64,000 nucleotides of DNA from Dehalococcoides mccartyi 195 (GTDB lineage: Bacteria > Chloroflexota > Dehalococcoidia > Dehalococcoidales > Dehalococcoidaceae), in NCBI RefSeq assembly GCF_000011905.1, contig NC_002936.3, forward strand, positions 682,001 to 746,000, written 5' to 3'. Shown here piece after piece: positions 25,921 to 35,796 of the stretch (position 1 is the stretch's first letter; each line of letters opens with the position of its first letter). Below the pieces are notes generated by a model. The model was given only the letters and a program-made list of their open reading frames with translations. It did no database searches and was not told where the DNA came from. Both the position numbers and the translations under genes were made by a program.

Positions 25921-26718
25921 TTAAAAGCTTATATCTTCTATTATATATTGTAAAGTGCCTGAAGGCACTTCTATTTCTATCTGTTCCCCCTTGTTCCGGT
26001 TAAAGACAGCCTTGCCAATGGGTGAAGAGGCTGATATTTTGCCTTTTAAGGGTTCTATTTCTTTGGGGCTTACCAGAGTATAGGTACAGCATTCGCCGTT
26101 TTTCGGGTCACGGAGTTTTACGGTGCTGCCCATATTCACTTTTGAAGTGTTGGTGTCTGTATACTCACTGACGTCGGCGTATTTCAGTTCGTGTTCTATT
26201 TCTTTTATGCGCCCTTCTATCTGTCCGCGCTGTTCTTTGGCGGCATGGTAAGGGGCATTTTCCCTCATATCTTTATCCATAGCGGCCAGACGCATTTCTT
26301 CAATAACATCAATCCGTTTGACCTTAAGCGTGCTAAGTTCATCTTCCAGCTTTTTGTATCCGCTGGCGGTCATGGGTATTTTTTCAACCACGGTCTGGCT
26401 GGCGCGGGAGGCAGATTTGCGGGAGGCCAGTTTCTTTATCTTTATGTGTGAAGAAAGATTGTAATCCACCCAACCCTGTTCGTTCAGGTATGTCAGGAAA
26501 GCCCGGATGGACTGGAGTTTGGCGGATATTTCCTTGTCAGAAGATGAGATACACTCAGGGTAGCGGGATACCTCAATAGCGGTCAGGCGGCAGACTAGCT
26601 TGTCTTTGCCGCACCAGCGGGTAAAGTGAACCAGCGAGTTCTGATTTATCTTTTTGTGGCTGTTATCGCTAAGGTATTGGTTTAATGCTTCATCAAGGTT
26701 AATGCCGCTGTTTTGCAT
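25921..26718 (-). CDS. GreA/GreB-like transcript cleavage factor with a recombinase-type N-terminal domain
   Basis: A 265-residue chimera. Residues about 115-264 are a Gre factor: a coiled coil with tip MDKDMRENAPYHAAKE (acidic D148, D150, E153, which in Gre proteins hold the Mg2+ for RNA cleavage) and the FKBP-like C-terminal domain with SSPIGKA near 231-237. Residues about 8-95 resemble the SAM-like core-binding domain of tyrosine recombinases: FTRWCGKDKLV, LTAIEVSRY, LQSIRAFLTYLNEQGWVDYN. No catalytic recombinase domain follows. A 20-residue Lys/Ser/Arg linker joins the two. The N-terminal module may add DNA or upstream-fork binding (inference). ATG 26718 is the only good start. Confidence 0.85.
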   Translation of the reverse strand: MQNSGINLDEALNQYLSDNSHKKINQNSLVHFTRWCGKDKLVCRLTAIEVSRYPECISSSDKEISAKLQSIRAFLTYLNEQGWVDYNLSSHIKIKKLASRKSASRASQTVVEKIPMTASGYKKLEDELSTLKVKRIDVIEEMRLAAMDKDMRENAPYHAAKEQRGQIEGRIKEIEHELKYADVSEYTDTNTSKVNMGSTVKLRDPKNGECCTYTLVSPKEIEPLKGKISASSPIGKAVFNRNKGEQIEIEVPSGTLQYIIEDISF

Positions 26719-26748
26719 AAAAGTTTTGATTGACTCCGATTTTCTTTT

Positions 26749-27888
26749 TTAGCTGCGGATAAGGTCAAGCGGGTTTTTTAAGAGGTGGGCAAAGGCTTTG
26801 CCATGCCAGTCAAACCCCAGCTGACTTTTTGCAGCCATCTTATCAATCATACCATTTACGGCACATTTTTTAAAAATCTGTTCAATCAAATAGTCATTCA
26901 GCCCGGCATATATCCGGTTGAGCATTCTGCCGGCGGATAGTTCAAATCCGATAAGGGATTTCCAGCCTTTCTCATATTCGGACATCTCGGCTTTGGAAAG
27001 GTTACCGGTTTTTATTTTTTTATCCAGACAGGATATTGCCAAATCGGCACATAGCAGGCCGAAATAAATTCCTCCCCCTGTAGTGGGTTTAAGCTGGCCG
27101 GCAAAATCACCTACTGCCAGTATTCTGTCTCCGAAGCTGGCCGAAAGATTGCCTGCCGGAACCTGGCGGCAGGTATAGCGGATATGGCCAGGGGGTATCA
27201 AATTGCGTTGATGCAAAACATTATGTAATCCAGACCAGCATTCATGCGGGTTTGTTTGGGTAAGCAGCCCTATTTTGGCGGTATGGTCATCTATGGGGCT
27301 TAGCCAGCCAAAATAGGCCTTGGATATGGCGTTGCCGGTAAAAAGCTCCAAGCCGGATGGTGCGGAAATATGGCTTTCGGCCTGCAAGCCGAAGGCAAAG
27401 TGCTTTATTTCTCCCAGTCCGGCTGCCCGGCTGAGCTCAGTATTATATCCTGCGGCCAGAACAGCGGCTTTGGCAAAGAAAGTTTGCCCTCCTTTGGTGG
27501 TTATGCGGATACCATTACCTGTGTTTTCAAGTCCGTTTACCTGGCAGCCGAAATTTGTCTGCACCCCGCAGTTTATGGCCTGTTTTAGTAAACCAGCCTG
27601 AAATCCGCTCCTATCCAGCATTATGGCCTGGGGTGTATCCCGCTTGAGCAGTAACTTTTGCCCGTTTGGTGAATATACAACCGCTTCCGAAAATATATTT
27701 TGTACGTGTTCGGACTCAAAGCCATATTTTGCGGCGCACTCTGTGCTGATTAAGCCCGTACAGCAAACCTGTTTTGCCATCTCCGGCCTTTTTTCCAGCA
27801 GCCTTACTTCGTAGCCGCGCTGAGCCAGACACTTGGCGGTGTATATCCCTACCGGCCCTGCCCCTATTACCAATATATCCTTATTCAC
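26749..27888 (-). CDS. FAD-dependent geranylgeranyl-reductase-family oxidoreductase
   Basis: A 379-residue flavoprotein. The N-terminal Rossmann motif VIGAGPVGIYTA binds FAD, followed by an early CCTGLIS (two adjacent cysteines and a Thr-Gly) as in archaeal-type geranylgeranyl reductases, and the second FAD motif GDFAGQLKPTTGGGIYFG near 270-288. Members reduce polyprenyl double bonds in lipids, quinones or chlorophyll chains; which substrate is used here is unknown, menaquinone side chain or lipid being candidates. I chose GTG 27888, which begins at NKDILVIGAG; the frame opens 18 codons earlier without a ribosome site. It is 30 bp upstream of the Gre gene in the same orientation. Confidence 0.82.
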   Translation of the reverse strand: MNKDILVIGAGPVGIYTAKCLAQRGYEVRLLEKRPEMAKQVCCTGLISTECAAKYGFESEHVQNIFSEAVVYSPNGQKLLLKRDTPQAIMLDRSGFQAGLLKQAINCGVQTNFGCQVNGLENTGNGIRITTKGGQTFFAKAAVLAAGYNTELSRAAGLGEIKHFAFGLQAESHISAPSGLELFTGNAISKAYFGWLSPIDDHTAKIGLLTQTNPHECWSGLHNVLHQRNLIPPGHIRYTCRQVPAGNLSASFGDRILAVGDFAGQLKPTTGGGIYFGLLCADLAISCLDKKIKTGNLSKAEMSEYEKGWKSLIGFELSAGRMLNRIYAGLNDYLIEQIFKKCAVNGMIDKMAAKSQLGFDWHGKAFAHLLKNPLDLIRS

Positions 27889-27949
27889 AAAATATATTAT
27901 CCATTTTTCAGGCAAAAAAGACAATTGGCAATAATAACACAAAAGAGTA

Positions 27950-27978
27950 TTGTGCTAAATCTAAAATAACGTTATAAT
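27950..27978 (+). promoter_or_regulatory. Promoter for the 28019 membrane protein gene
   Basis: TTGTGC (27950-27955) and a perfect TATAAT (27973-27978) are 17 bases apart, placing the start near 27985, about 34 bases before ATG 28019. Confidence 0.6.
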
Positions 27979-28018
27979 AAAGGACAAAAGTATAAAATTA
28001 TGCTTGGCAGAGGGGTAT

Positions 28019-28255
28019 ATGATCGTAACCGTAACCAGTGTGGTTATTGCTACTGCAACAGGTACGGCGGCAGTTATAGGCGGTGTCTCGCTGGCTTCTC
28101 TGATAGCTTTTTTGATTGCCCGGGAGATGGCACTGGCCAGAAAATCCGCTTTTTCCATAAGGGTAGCCCGCTACCTGGGTATCAGTATTTTTCCCCTGTT
28201 TCTGGTGATGGGTGTTATTGTGATTTCCCGTATAATGGAAACATTAGCCCAGTAA
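28019..28255 (+). CDS. Small membrane protein
   Basis: A 78-residue protein with two hydrophobic segments (about 2-35 and 53-72) separated by a charged, arginine-containing stretch (AREMALARKSAFSIRVARY). AGAGGGG lies just ahead of ATG 28019, and a well-spaced promoter is 40 bases upstream, so I take it as real. An in-frame TTG at 28004 is less likely. Its 3' end overlaps the convergent CPBP gene by 12 bp. No family recognised. Confidence 0.62.
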   Translation: MIVTVTSVVIATATGTAAVIGGVSLASLIAFLIAREMALARKSAFSIRVARYLGISIFPLFLVMGVIVISRIMETLAQ

Positions 28256-28984
28256 CAGCGGCGCTACCGCAAAGAGTATAGTATTTGTTATCCCGTGCGC
28301 CAGGGTTACTCCCAGTATAGAGCCTGTCTTTTTGACCAGATAACCGAAGAAAACTGCCACTCCGAATACAAATACTATATCTGCTATAGATAAAAATCCG
28401 GTATGGAGCACGGCAAATATCAGGCTTATATAAATAATACCTTTTGAGCCGAATGACTCCAGGGCTGCTTTCTGTAAAATGCCTCTGAATATCAGTTCCT
28501 CTACAAACCCTGTGGTGAGCAGAAGTATTGTGGCGGGTAATATCAGGCTGTTCCAGCTTAAAGTATCTATAATGGCATCAGGTTTCAAAATAGCATATTC
28601 GGCAAATCCCAGCCCTATCCCCGTCAGGCCTATCAGTATCTGTACCGGTATTTTCCCCCAGCTGAGGCCGATATCTTTAAAAGTATATTCCAGTATTCTG
28701 GCCACTATGACCGCGCCTATAAGTAATGGCAGGTAAATAACAGGATACCACCATATCTGCGGTATATCCCCAAGGGGCATAGCCAGGCTGATTATCCGTA
28801 TCAAGGCTACCAGTGAAAGTGCCAGAATAAGCCGGTCTGGGTGAAAGCGGTTAGTTCTGGCAACCTGTACGATAATGCCAAATAGCAGACAAATATACAG
28901 GCCCAAACCTAAAAGCGGGTGTAAGACTACGGTGACAAGTTCGGCGGCGGTGATTAATAACAGGTAAATGAGGGCGCTAAGCAT
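28244..28984 (-). CDS. CPBP-family intramembrane metalloprotease
   Basis: A 246-residue protein with about eight helices and the CAAX-protease/bacteriocin-processing (ABI) motifs: GFVEELIFRGILQ (catalytic Glu-Glu and Arg), FAVLHTGFLS and LAHGITNTILF. Members cleave peptides or prenylated proteins in the membrane, or confer immunity to bacteriocins. ATG 28984 overlaps the 3' end of the second site-2 protease gene by 8 bp, so the two membrane proteases are likely translated together. Confidence 0.87.
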   Translation of the reverse strand: MLSALIYLLLITAAELVTVVLHPLLGLGLYICLLFGIIVQVARTNRFHPDRLILALSLVALIRIISLAMPLGDIPQIWWYPVIYLPLLIGAVIVARILEYTFKDIGLSWGKIPVQILIGLTGIGLGFAEYAILKPDAIIDTLSWNSLILPATILLLTTGFVEELIFRGILQKAALESFGSKGIIYISLIFAVLHTGFLSIADIVFVFGVAVFFGYLVKKTGSILGVTLAHGITNTILFAVAPLLLG

Positions 28985-30089
28985 TGGTAAAGCCCTTGTC
29001 CGCCGCTTTGTTTACATATGCTATGAAACTGTCCAGAGTAATAAAACCGGTTTGAGTGTCTTCACCTGCCAGCCTGACTATCTCTATATCATCCTCATTC
29101 ATGCGGCGGGCAATATCCAGAGCATTTTCCTCCGGCGGTATGACCGGTATTTGGCTGATGGGAGTATATAGTTCAGCTAAGGGCTTGGATTTAAGACTGT
29201 CCGTGTTTTTCAGGTTGTGCCGGTTTATTATACCTGCCAGCCCGTTTTCATCTTCAACCAGTATATATGATTTATCCGTGCGGTTTGCAAAGTCAGCCCA
29301 AAGCTGATTGGATTTGGCACTGGGCATACCCGTATCCAATATCTCAGCCGGAGATACCCTCTTTAAGAACTGCTGCAGGGTATACTGGCGGAAACTGGTG
29401 CGGGCGGTATCAGATAAATACCAGCCCAGCAGTCCCAGCCAGACACCGGACAGCCAGTCCTGAGTGCGGATTACGATAAATATTCCGGCCGCTATAAAAA
29501 GATAACCGAATATCTGGCCTGCTATGGTTGAAATGCGGGTGGATTTGGTCAGGTCTTTGGTTTGCTGCCAGAAGGCTGCCCGGAGAATACGCCCGCCGTC
29601 CAGGGGGAAGCCGGGAATCAGGTTAAATACCGCCAGTATCAGGTTAATCTGAGCCAGCCAGTAGTTCATTACGGCCAGTTCAGGGCTTTGTCCGTTAAGG
29701 TTTATATACAGAACATAAAATATTCCTGCCAGTACCAGACTTGAAGCCGGTCCGGCCAGTGCCATTTTAAATTCGCTTCCGGCAGTTTCCGCTTCTTCAC
29801 TCATATTGGCAGCCCCGCCGAATATAAACAGGGTTATGCTTTTTACCTGCATTCCGTTTGCCCTGCCGACCACACTGTGGGCAAGTTCGTGGACAATTAC
29901 CGATGCAAAAAACATCAAACTGGTGGCAAGCCCCATAACCCAAAGCTGGAGGCTGGAAGTACTCTCCAGAATATCAGGAAATACCTGGGTTGCCAGAAAT
30001 ACGGACACCAGCCCGAAAATTATGAACCAGCCGTAATGAAGGCGAAACTGGATGCCGAAAAGCTTGCCTATATTTATGCCCTGTTCCAT
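28977..30089 (-). CDS. Site-2-protease-like M50 metalloprotease with CBS-like tail
   Basis: A 370-residue paralogue of the 24749-25891 product. HELAH is at residues 67-71 and NLIPGFPLDGGRILRA near 160. The C-terminal 130 residues are a more degenerate CBS-like region (IINRHNLKNTD, FITLDSFIAYV). ATG 30089 has AGGTGAT directly upstream; a TTG four codons earlier is in frame. It begins 36 bp after thiC ends, in the same orientation, and overlaps the CPBP gene. The three proteases between 24.7 and 30.1 kb suggest regulated intramembrane proteolysis of unknown targets. Confidence 0.9.
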   Translation of the reverse strand: MEQGINIGKLFGIQFRLHYGWFIIFGLVSVFLATQVFPDILESTSSLQLWVMGLATSLMFFASVIVHELAHSVVGRANGMQVKSITLFIFGGAANMSEEAETAGSEFKMALAGPASSLVLAGIFYVLYINLNGQSPELAVMNYWLAQINLILAVFNLIPGFPLDGGRILRAAFWQQTKDLTKSTRISTIAGQIFGYLFIAAGIFIVIRTQDWLSGVWLGLLGWYLSDTARTSFRQYTLQQFLKRVSPAEILDTGMPSAKSNQLWADFANRTDKSYILVEDENGLAGIINRHNLKNTDSLKSKPLAELYTPISQIPVIPPEENALDIARRMNEDDIEIVRLAGEDTQTGFITLDSFIAYVNKAADKGFTNA

Positions 30090-30125
30090 ATCACCTGACA
30101 ATCTTATAAAAAAATTTATCTTATG

Positions 30126-31421
30126 CTAGCACCGCGAGACCGAAACGCCAAGATGTTTTTCCGCCAGTTCCATGGCGCAAAAGTCTCCGCACATACTACA
30201 GGCTTTGCCTTTGGTTTTAAAGCGGTCACGGGTAAGCTTGGCGTGTTCCGGGTCAAGTGAGAGATTAAGCTGGCTATCCCAGTCCAGTTTTTTACGGGCA
30301 ATGGCCATCTGCCGGTCACGTTCTGCTGCCCCGTTTACCCCCTTTACAATGTCAGCGGCATGGGCGGCAATGCGTGAGGCAATCACCCCGTTTCTTACGT
30401 CGGTAACATCCGGCAGAGACAGATGTTCAGCCGGGGTAACGTAACACAGAAAATCAGCCCCGGCGGCTGCCGCTACAGCCCCGCCGATAGCCCCGGTAAT
30501 ATGGTCATATCCGGGGGCAATATCTGTCACCAGCGGGCCAAGAACATAAAAGGGGGCGTCTTCGCAGACGGATTTCTGCAATCTTATATTGGCCTCTATC
30601 TGGTTCAAAGGCACATGCCCGGGACCTTCCACCATGACCTGCACTTCGGCTTCTCTGGCTCTTTTTACCAGTTCACCCAGCACCAGCAGTTCAGCTACCT
30701 GGGCGCGGTCTGTTGCATCTGCAATACAGCCGGGGCGCAGCCCGTCTCCCAGGCTCAAAGTAACGTCATATTCGCGGCAGATATCCAGCAGATGGTCAAA
30801 ATGTTCATAAAGCGGGTTTTCTGCCTGATGGAATACCATCCAGCCGGCGGTGAAAGTACCCCCGCGGGAAACTATATCGGTAAGCCTGCCCTGCCCTTTA
30901 AACGTATCTATAACCTGGCGGGTAACCCCGCAATGTACGGTTACAAAATCTACCCCTTCTTTGGCCTGGGATTCTATTGCGCTAAACAGGTCGTCAGCTG
31001 TCATCTTTACCATAGCCCCGTAACGGTCTTTGGCTTCCACAGCTGCCTGATAGACAGGCACAGTCCCCAGCGGAAGGCAGGTATTTTTCAGTATAGACTG
31101 GCGGACTGAATTTATCTTGGGGCCGGTGGAGAGGTCCATTATGGTATCGGCACCCGCCATTTCGGCCATTTTAAGTTTTTCAACCTCACTTTCCACCGTA
31201 CCAAAGTCTGTGGAGGTGCCTATGTTGGCATTTACCTTAGTGGAAAGCCCCTTGCCTATGCCGCACAGTTTCAGGTTTTTCCGGAGTTTGTTAGCCGGTA
31301 TGACAATATTCCCGTCAGCTACACCTTGGCAGATAAACTCCGGCGGTAGTCCTTCAATTTTGGCTATAGCTTTCATTCCGGGAGTGATGATGTTTTTTCG
31401 GGCTTGCTTGAGTTGGGTCAT
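30126..31421 (-). CDS. thiC: Phosphomethylpyrimidine synthase
   Basis: A 431-residue radical-SAM enzyme that rearranges aminoimidazole ribotide into the thiamine pyrimidine (HMP-P). Conserved blocks are NANIGTS near the N-terminus, DLSTGP, TVHCGVT and [13 protein letters not shown], and the C-terminal cluster motif CSMCGDFC, the unusual CxxCx4C-type site of ThiC (a third cysteine lies in the same tail). At 431 residues it is the short form without the extended N-terminus of the enterobacterial protein. ATG 31421 follows AGGGG by 7 bases. A TPP riboswitch precedes it. Confidence 0.97.
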
Positions 31422-31485
31422 GATTTTCCCCTGAAAATAAATTAACCAAGGCAAAGCGTTAACTTTAGACCCTGGTCTCAAAGTT

Positions 31486-31563
31486 CGCTTCCCTACGCTC
31501 GCATTACCGAGTTCAGGTTTTAGGGTTGGCTATGTGCCTCTCAGCCTGGAGCACCCCTAGCGA
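31486..31563 (-). promoter_or_regulatory. TPP riboswitch (THI element)
   Basis: The minus strand shows the aptamer core: GGGGTGCT, then GGCTGAGAGG (the CUGAGA pyrimidine-sensing loop) and ACCTGAACTCGGTAATGCGA followed by GCGTAGGGAAGC (pyrophosphate-sensing arm). It sits about 65 bases upstream of the thiC ATG, so thiamine pyrophosphate should repress thiC. The expression platform is probably in 31422-31485; GACCAGGGTCTAAAG there could take part, but I cannot tell transcriptional from translational control. Confidence 0.95.
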
Positions 31564-31632
31564 GTTTATGTAAATAAATGATAACACGGTTAAATTGTCA
31601 AATGCAAAAATAAAGCCTGAAATCTGCCTTTA

Positions 31633-31641
31633 TGCTATATT
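31633..31641 (+). promoter_or_regulatory. Extended -10 element abutting rsmG
   Basis: TGC-TATATT at 31633-31641 is a TGn-extended -10 whose expected transcription start (7-8 bases on) coincides with the ATG at 31649. No -35 is evident and no ribosome site exists before the ATG. Confidence 0.45.
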
Positions 31642-31648
31642 ACTATCC

Positions 31649-32356
31649 ATGAATAAACTTATCTGCGGTCTATCCTCTTTGGGCATTTCGCTAAGTTCTG
31701 TCCAGCTTGAACAGTTTGAAACCTATTACCGTGAACTGGTGGACTATAACAGCCGGGTTAATCTGACGGCTATAACCGGATACGAAGATATTCAGTTAAA
31801 GCACTTTTTAGATTCGGCTTCGCTAGCACTGGCTGGTATTAAGGGTGATGAAAAACTGCTGGATGTAGGCAGCGGAGCCGGTTTCCCAGGTCTGCCGCTA
31901 AAGATAATTTTTCCAGGTATGAAGCTTGGTTTACTGGAAGCCACTCAGAAAAAGGCCCGCTTTTTAAGCGAAATTACTGCCAAACTGGGTTTAACCGGTG
32001 TTGAAATAATATCCCAAAGGGCGGAAGATGCCGCCCAAAACCCCCTTTACCGCCAGAAATATACTCTGGTCACCTCACGGGCAGTGGCGGATATGGCAAC
32101 TCTCGCCGAACTGACTTTGCCGTTTTGTGCCGTAGGCGGGCGGGTTGTTGCCCCCAAAAAAGGTGACATAGAGGAAGAGATGGACAGGGCTGCCTCCGCC
32201 ATTAAAAAGATGGGCGGGCGGGTGTCTGAAATAATAAAAGTGGATTTGCCGGGGCTGCAAGACGGCCGTAAACTGGTAGTACTGGAAAAAATATCAAATA
32301 CCCTGTCCCAGTATCCCAGACGGGCGGGAATGCCGGCTAAAAATCCCCTTATTTAG
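31649..32356 (+). CDS. rsmG: 16S rRNA m7G527 methyltransferase
   Basis: A 235-residue SAM-dependent methyltransferase that modifies G527 in the 530 loop of 16S rRNA. The SAM motif is [22 protein letters not shown] near residue 40 and VTSRAVADM near 140 are family marks. I start at ATG 31649 ([10 protein letters not shown]), which matches the usual N-terminus; the in-frame codon 18 positions earlier is unsupported. There is no ribosome site, and the -10-like TGC-TATATT lies 7 bases upstream, so the mRNA may be leaderless. Divergent from thiC. Confidence 0.94.
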
Positions 32357-32568
32357 CTTGTTGGAGCGCGGTATAAATAGTAAAATATACTAAAGATAGG
32401 CAGGGGAAATATTTGTCCGGGTTACTAATTAGATAGTATGCATATTATTCCGGAGGGCTTTACCGGGTATCCGCTAAATCCGGGTGAGGCCTTGTAAGGA
32501 GTGGAAGCAGATTAAGCCCTGTATACTTATCTGCAGTACTGGTTGCCAAAAAGATTACGGAGGCAGAT
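32357..32568 (+). other. Leader region before the R3H ATPase gene
   Basis: About 210 bases without a gene. Imperfect inverted segments are visible (for example CCGGGTATCCG followed by AAATCCGGG), giving a possible hairpin near 32472-32493. I compared the GAGGCCTTGTAAGGAGTGGAAGCAGA stretch in mind with the SRP RNA tip, but the fit is poor. No family assigned. Confidence 0.3.
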
Positions 32569-34098
32569 ATGCCTGAACTGTTGACTGATGACCTCAATGC
32601 CCTGCTGGAGGTACTTCCCCCTCATGTCCGCCAGCCGTTTGCAAACCCTGCTGACCGGGAAAATCTGATAGAAATTGTTATGGATTTGGGGCGTACTCCC
32701 GAAGCCCGTTTTCCTGACCGTGAGATTATCCTGTCTGAACGTGATGTTACCCAGGAAGATATTGATTATGTATCCTCCCGCATAGGTGATTTCGGTGATG
32801 ACAACCGGGCAGGTATTGAACGTACTTTGCACCGTATTTCCGCTATACGCAACCGCAAAGGCAAAATAGTAGGTTTGACCCTTCGGGTAGGACGGGCGGT
32901 TTTCGGCACTATCAAAATCATTCAGGACCTTATCCAGTCAGGACAGAGCGTGCTTATGCTGGGCCGCCCTGGTGTGGGCAAGACCACTATGCTCAGGGAA
33001 GTAGCCAGAGTGCTGGCGGGTGACCTTAAAAAACGGGTGGTTATAGTGGACACTTCCAATGAAATTGCAGGTGACGGGGATATCCCCCACCCTGCCATTG
33101 GCCATGCTCGCCGCATGCAGGTCCGTACGCCTGATATGCAGCACGCCGTTATGATAGAGGCAGTTGAAAACCATATGCCGCAGGTGATTGTAATAGATGA
33201 AATAGGCACGGAACTGGAAGCCCTGGCTGCCCGCACCATCGCTGAACGGGGTGTTCAGCTGGTAGGCACAGCTCATGGCAATGTGCTGGATAACCTGATG
33301 CTTAACCCTACCTTAAGTGACCTTATCGGCGGTATCCAGTCTGTTACCCTGGGTGACGAAGAAGCCCGCAGACGCGGAACCCAGAAAACTATACTGGAAC
33401 GGCGCGCCCCGCCCACTTTTCAGGTGATTGTGGAAATACAGGAACGCAACAAAGTGGCTGTCCACCCGGATGTGGGTGCGGCGGTAGACTCTATTTTACG
33501 GGGGGTGTCCCCTTCGTCTGAAATCCGCTACCTTGATGAAAATGGCGAGGTAGTTATCAGCAAGCAGCAGCCCAGCGAAGAAAAAGTTAAAGTTGCCGCC
33601 GAGAGTTTGCCTCTTCCAAAGGGCAAGGAACTGCCGGTTATGTATCTTTTCGGGGTGAACCGCAGCCGTATGGAAGAAATTGCCCGGGAAATGCATCTGG
33701 ATATCAAGCTGGCCGAACGCCCTGAGCAGGCACAGCTGATGGTTACTTCGCGGAATTATTACCGCCGCAAACCCCAAAGGGTGCGTGATGCCGAAAATAT
33801 GAATATACCTATATACGTACTTAAGAGCCATACGCCGGGGCAGTTCCACCAGCTTCTGGCTACCCTTAGCGGCAGGGATGTAGCTTTTACAGCAGATAAG
33901 CCGCCTGAAATAGATTTAGCTATACATGAAGCCGAAGAAGCAATAGCCCAGGTTAAAAGTTCCCATATACCGGTAGAGCTTAGCCCGCAGGGTGCTTATA
34001 TAAGGCGCTTTCAGCACATAATAGCTGAAAAAGAGCATCTTTCTTCCCATAGTTTGGGCAAAGAGCCGCACCGCCGGGTAAGAATATCAAGGGGTTAA
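32569..34098 (+). CDS. AAA ATPase with C-terminal R3H domain (SpoIIIAA/Ycf45-like)
   Basis: A 509-residue protein. Walker A is GRPGVGKTT (132-140) and Walker B is VIVIDEIG near 205; residues following ([12 protein letters not shown]) carry the arginine/threonine region of the secretion-ATPase-like fold shared with SpoIIIAA. The C-terminal third contains [11 protein letters not shown], then an R3H-like nucleic-acid-binding segment ending near [13 protein letters not shown]. Homologues occur in non-sporulating bacteria and plastids (Ycf45), so a sporulation role is not implied. GGAGG precedes ATG. It is 3 bp upstream of tmk and heads the tmk-mnmA-rnhB-yraN run. Confidence 0.85.
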   Translation: MPELLTDDLNALLEVLPPHVRQPFANPADRENLIEIVMDLGRTPEARFPDREIILSERDVTQEDIDYVSSRIGDFGDDNRAGIERTLHRISAIRNRKGKIVGLTLRVGRAVFGTIKIIQDLIQSGQSVLMLGRPGVGKTTMLREVARVLAGDLKKRVVIVDTSNEIAGDGDIPHPAIGHARRMQVRTPDMQHAVMIEAVENHMPQVIVIDEIGTELEALAARTIAERGVQLVGTAHGNVLDNLMLNPTLSDLIGGIQSVTLGDEEARRRGTQKTILERRAPPTFQVIVEIQERNKVAVHPDVGAAVDSILRGVSPSSEIRYLDENGEVVISKQQPSEEKVKVAAESLPLPKGKELPVMYLFGVNRSRMEEIAREMHLDIKLAERPEQAQLMVTSRNYYRRKPQRVRDAENMNIPIYVLKSHTPGQFHQLLATLSGRDVAFTADKPPEIDLAIHEAEEAIAQVKSSHIPVELSPQGAYIRRFQHIIAEKEHLSSHSLGKEPHRRVRISRG

Positions 34099-34101
34099 AA
34101 T

Positions 34102-34725
34102 ATGTCTTTGTTTATAACATTTGAGGGCGGCGAAGGCTGCGGCAAAAGCACCCAGTCCAAGGCATTGTACAGGTATCTGAAAAAACTGGGGCTGGGGTGT
34201 GTGCTTACTCACGAACCCGGCGGTACCCGCTCAGGTGATAAAATAACCCGTTTGTTGAAGTGGTCTGAAGAAGAAAATATTTCCCCTCTTGCGGAGTTGT
34301 TTCTTTTCAACGCCTCGCGTTCTATCCTTATAGACAATGTGATTAAACCGGCCTTGCTGGATGGCAATATAGTTATATGTGACCGGTATACAGATTCCAC
34401 CTTGGCATACCAGGGGTACGGGCGGGGGCTTGAGCTGGATACGGTAAAATGTATAAACAGCCTGGCAAGCGGCGGTCTGGTACCTGACTTAACCATCTGG
34501 CTGGATATGGATGACAAAGCCGCCCTCCTCCGCAAAGGAAAGTTGCCGCCTGACCGCTTTGAAAGTGAAAATAATGGCTTCCACCAAAGGGTTCGTGACG
34601 GTTTCGGGGTTATTGCCGCTGCCGAACCAAACAGGTTTCTGAAGCTGGATGCTTCACTCTCCCAGTCAGAGCTTACCAAATGTATTAAGCAAAGGGTTAA
34701 CGCTCTTTTGAAGCTGCCGCAATGA
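34102..34725 (+). CDS. tmk: Thymidylate kinase
   Basis: A 207-residue kinase that makes dTDP from dTMP. P-loop [11 protein letters not shown] (7-17), [12 protein letters not shown] with the DRY motif near 93, and a lid region around [10 protein letters not shown] with basic residues. Its stop overlaps the mnmA start as ATGA. Confidence 0.96.
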   Translation: MSLFITFEGGEGCGKSTQSKALYRYLKKLGLGCVLTHEPGGTRSGDKITRLLKWSEEENISPLAELFLFNASRSILIDNVIKPALLDGNIVICDRYTDSTLAYQGYGRGLELDTVKCINSLASGGLVPDLTIWLDMDDKAALLRKGKLPPDRFESENNGFHQRVRDGFGVIAAAEPNRFLKLDASLSQSELTKCIKQRVNALLKLPQ

Positions 34726-35795
34726 ATGACACTTCCGAATTAATAATGGTAGCTATGAGCGGCGGGGTGGATTCCTCGGTTGCGGCCATGCTCCTTCTGG
34801 AGCAGGGATACGATGTAGCCGGGGTCAGCCTGCAGCTCAAGTCCAATAATGAACCTTACGGCAACGGCTATAACCTTAAACTTATTAACCGGGCGCGTGA
34901 AGTGGCGGCTGCTCTGGGTATCCCCCATTATGTGGTTGATTTGAGTGATATTTTTTCCCAAAGGGTTATTGCAGATTTCTGCCAGCAGTATTCGCAGGGG
35001 CGTACTCCGAACCCCTGTATCCGCTGTAATTATTATGTAAAGATAGGCGCTTTACTTGAAAAAATACCTGATTTCAATGCCGGTTATTTAGCTACCGGGC
35101 ATTATGCCCGTGTCCTTTCAGATGAAAACGGCACTCACCTTCTAAAAGGGGCAGATGAGAAAAAAGACCAGTCATATTTTTTATATACCCTGCCGCCCGA
35201 ATCACTGTCCCGTCTTATATTCCCTCTGGGCAAAAGGTACAAAAAGGATATTATCCGCTTAGCGGATAAGATGAAACTGCCCGTTTCCCAAAAGGAGAGC
35301 CAGGACGTGTGCTTTATACCTGACGGTGATTACAAATCTTTTCTGGCTACCCGTATGGGATTTACCCCCGGCAAAATTCTGGATAAAACCGGCAAAATAC
35401 TGGGCGAACATCAGGGACTACCTCTTTATACCATAGGTCAAAGGCAGGGACTGGGCTTGGCTTCAAATGAAAAGCTCTTTGTATCTGATATGAATCCGGA
35501 GGCCAATACCATTATGGTTGCCAGCCATGATCAGCTTTACACCAGCCGCATATTGCTGAGCAACTTCATCTGGCGGGAAAGCAGGATTCCGCTGGATACC
35601 CCCGGTATGATAGTCAAAGTCCGCTACAAAGCCGCCCCGGCCGAGGTAAAAAAGATATCCCAAACAGGTGATTTTTATTTGCTTGAACTGGCAAGCCCCG
35701 TTTGGGCAGCCACCCCCGGTCAGGCAGCCGTTATTTATCTGGGTGATATGGTACTTGGCGGGGGTATTATTGAACACGGCGGGGACGTCGCCTGA
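34722..35795 (+). CDS. mnmA: tRNA-specific 2-thiouridylase
   Basis: A 357-residue enzyme that puts sulfur on U34 of tRNA-Lys, -Glu and -Gln. It has the PP-loop [13 protein letters not shown] (about 15-27), first catalytic Cys in TPNPCIRCN near 98, GHYAR, DQSYFLY, and the second Cys in SQDVCFIP near 196. The C-terminal beta-barrel domain is present. Overlaps tmk by 4 bp and is followed after 1 bp by rnhB. Confidence 0.97.
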   Translation: MNDTSELIMVAMSGGVDSSVAAMLLLEQGYDVAGVSLQLKSNNEPYGNGYNLKLINRAREVAAALGIPHYVVDLSDIFSQRVIADFCQQYSQGRTPNPCIRCNYYVKIGALLEKIPDFNAGYLATGHYARVLSDENGTHLLKGADEKKDQSYFLYTLPPESLSRLIFPLGKRYKKDIIRLADKMKLPVSQKESQDVCFIPDGDYKSFLATRMGFTPGKILDKTGKILGEHQGLPLYTIGQRQGLGLASNEKLFVSDMNPEANTIMVASHDQLYTSRILLSNFIWRESRIPLDTPGMIVKVRYKAAPAEVKKISQTGDFYLLELASPVWAATPGQAAVIYLGDMVLGGGIIEHGGDVA

Positions 35796-35796
35796 T

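Noticed and set aside
32440..32568. Signal recognition particle RNA in the leader before the R3H ATPase
   Set aside because: A GGAAGCAG-like element is present but the paired domain and the usual AGGTCCGGAAG pattern are not.
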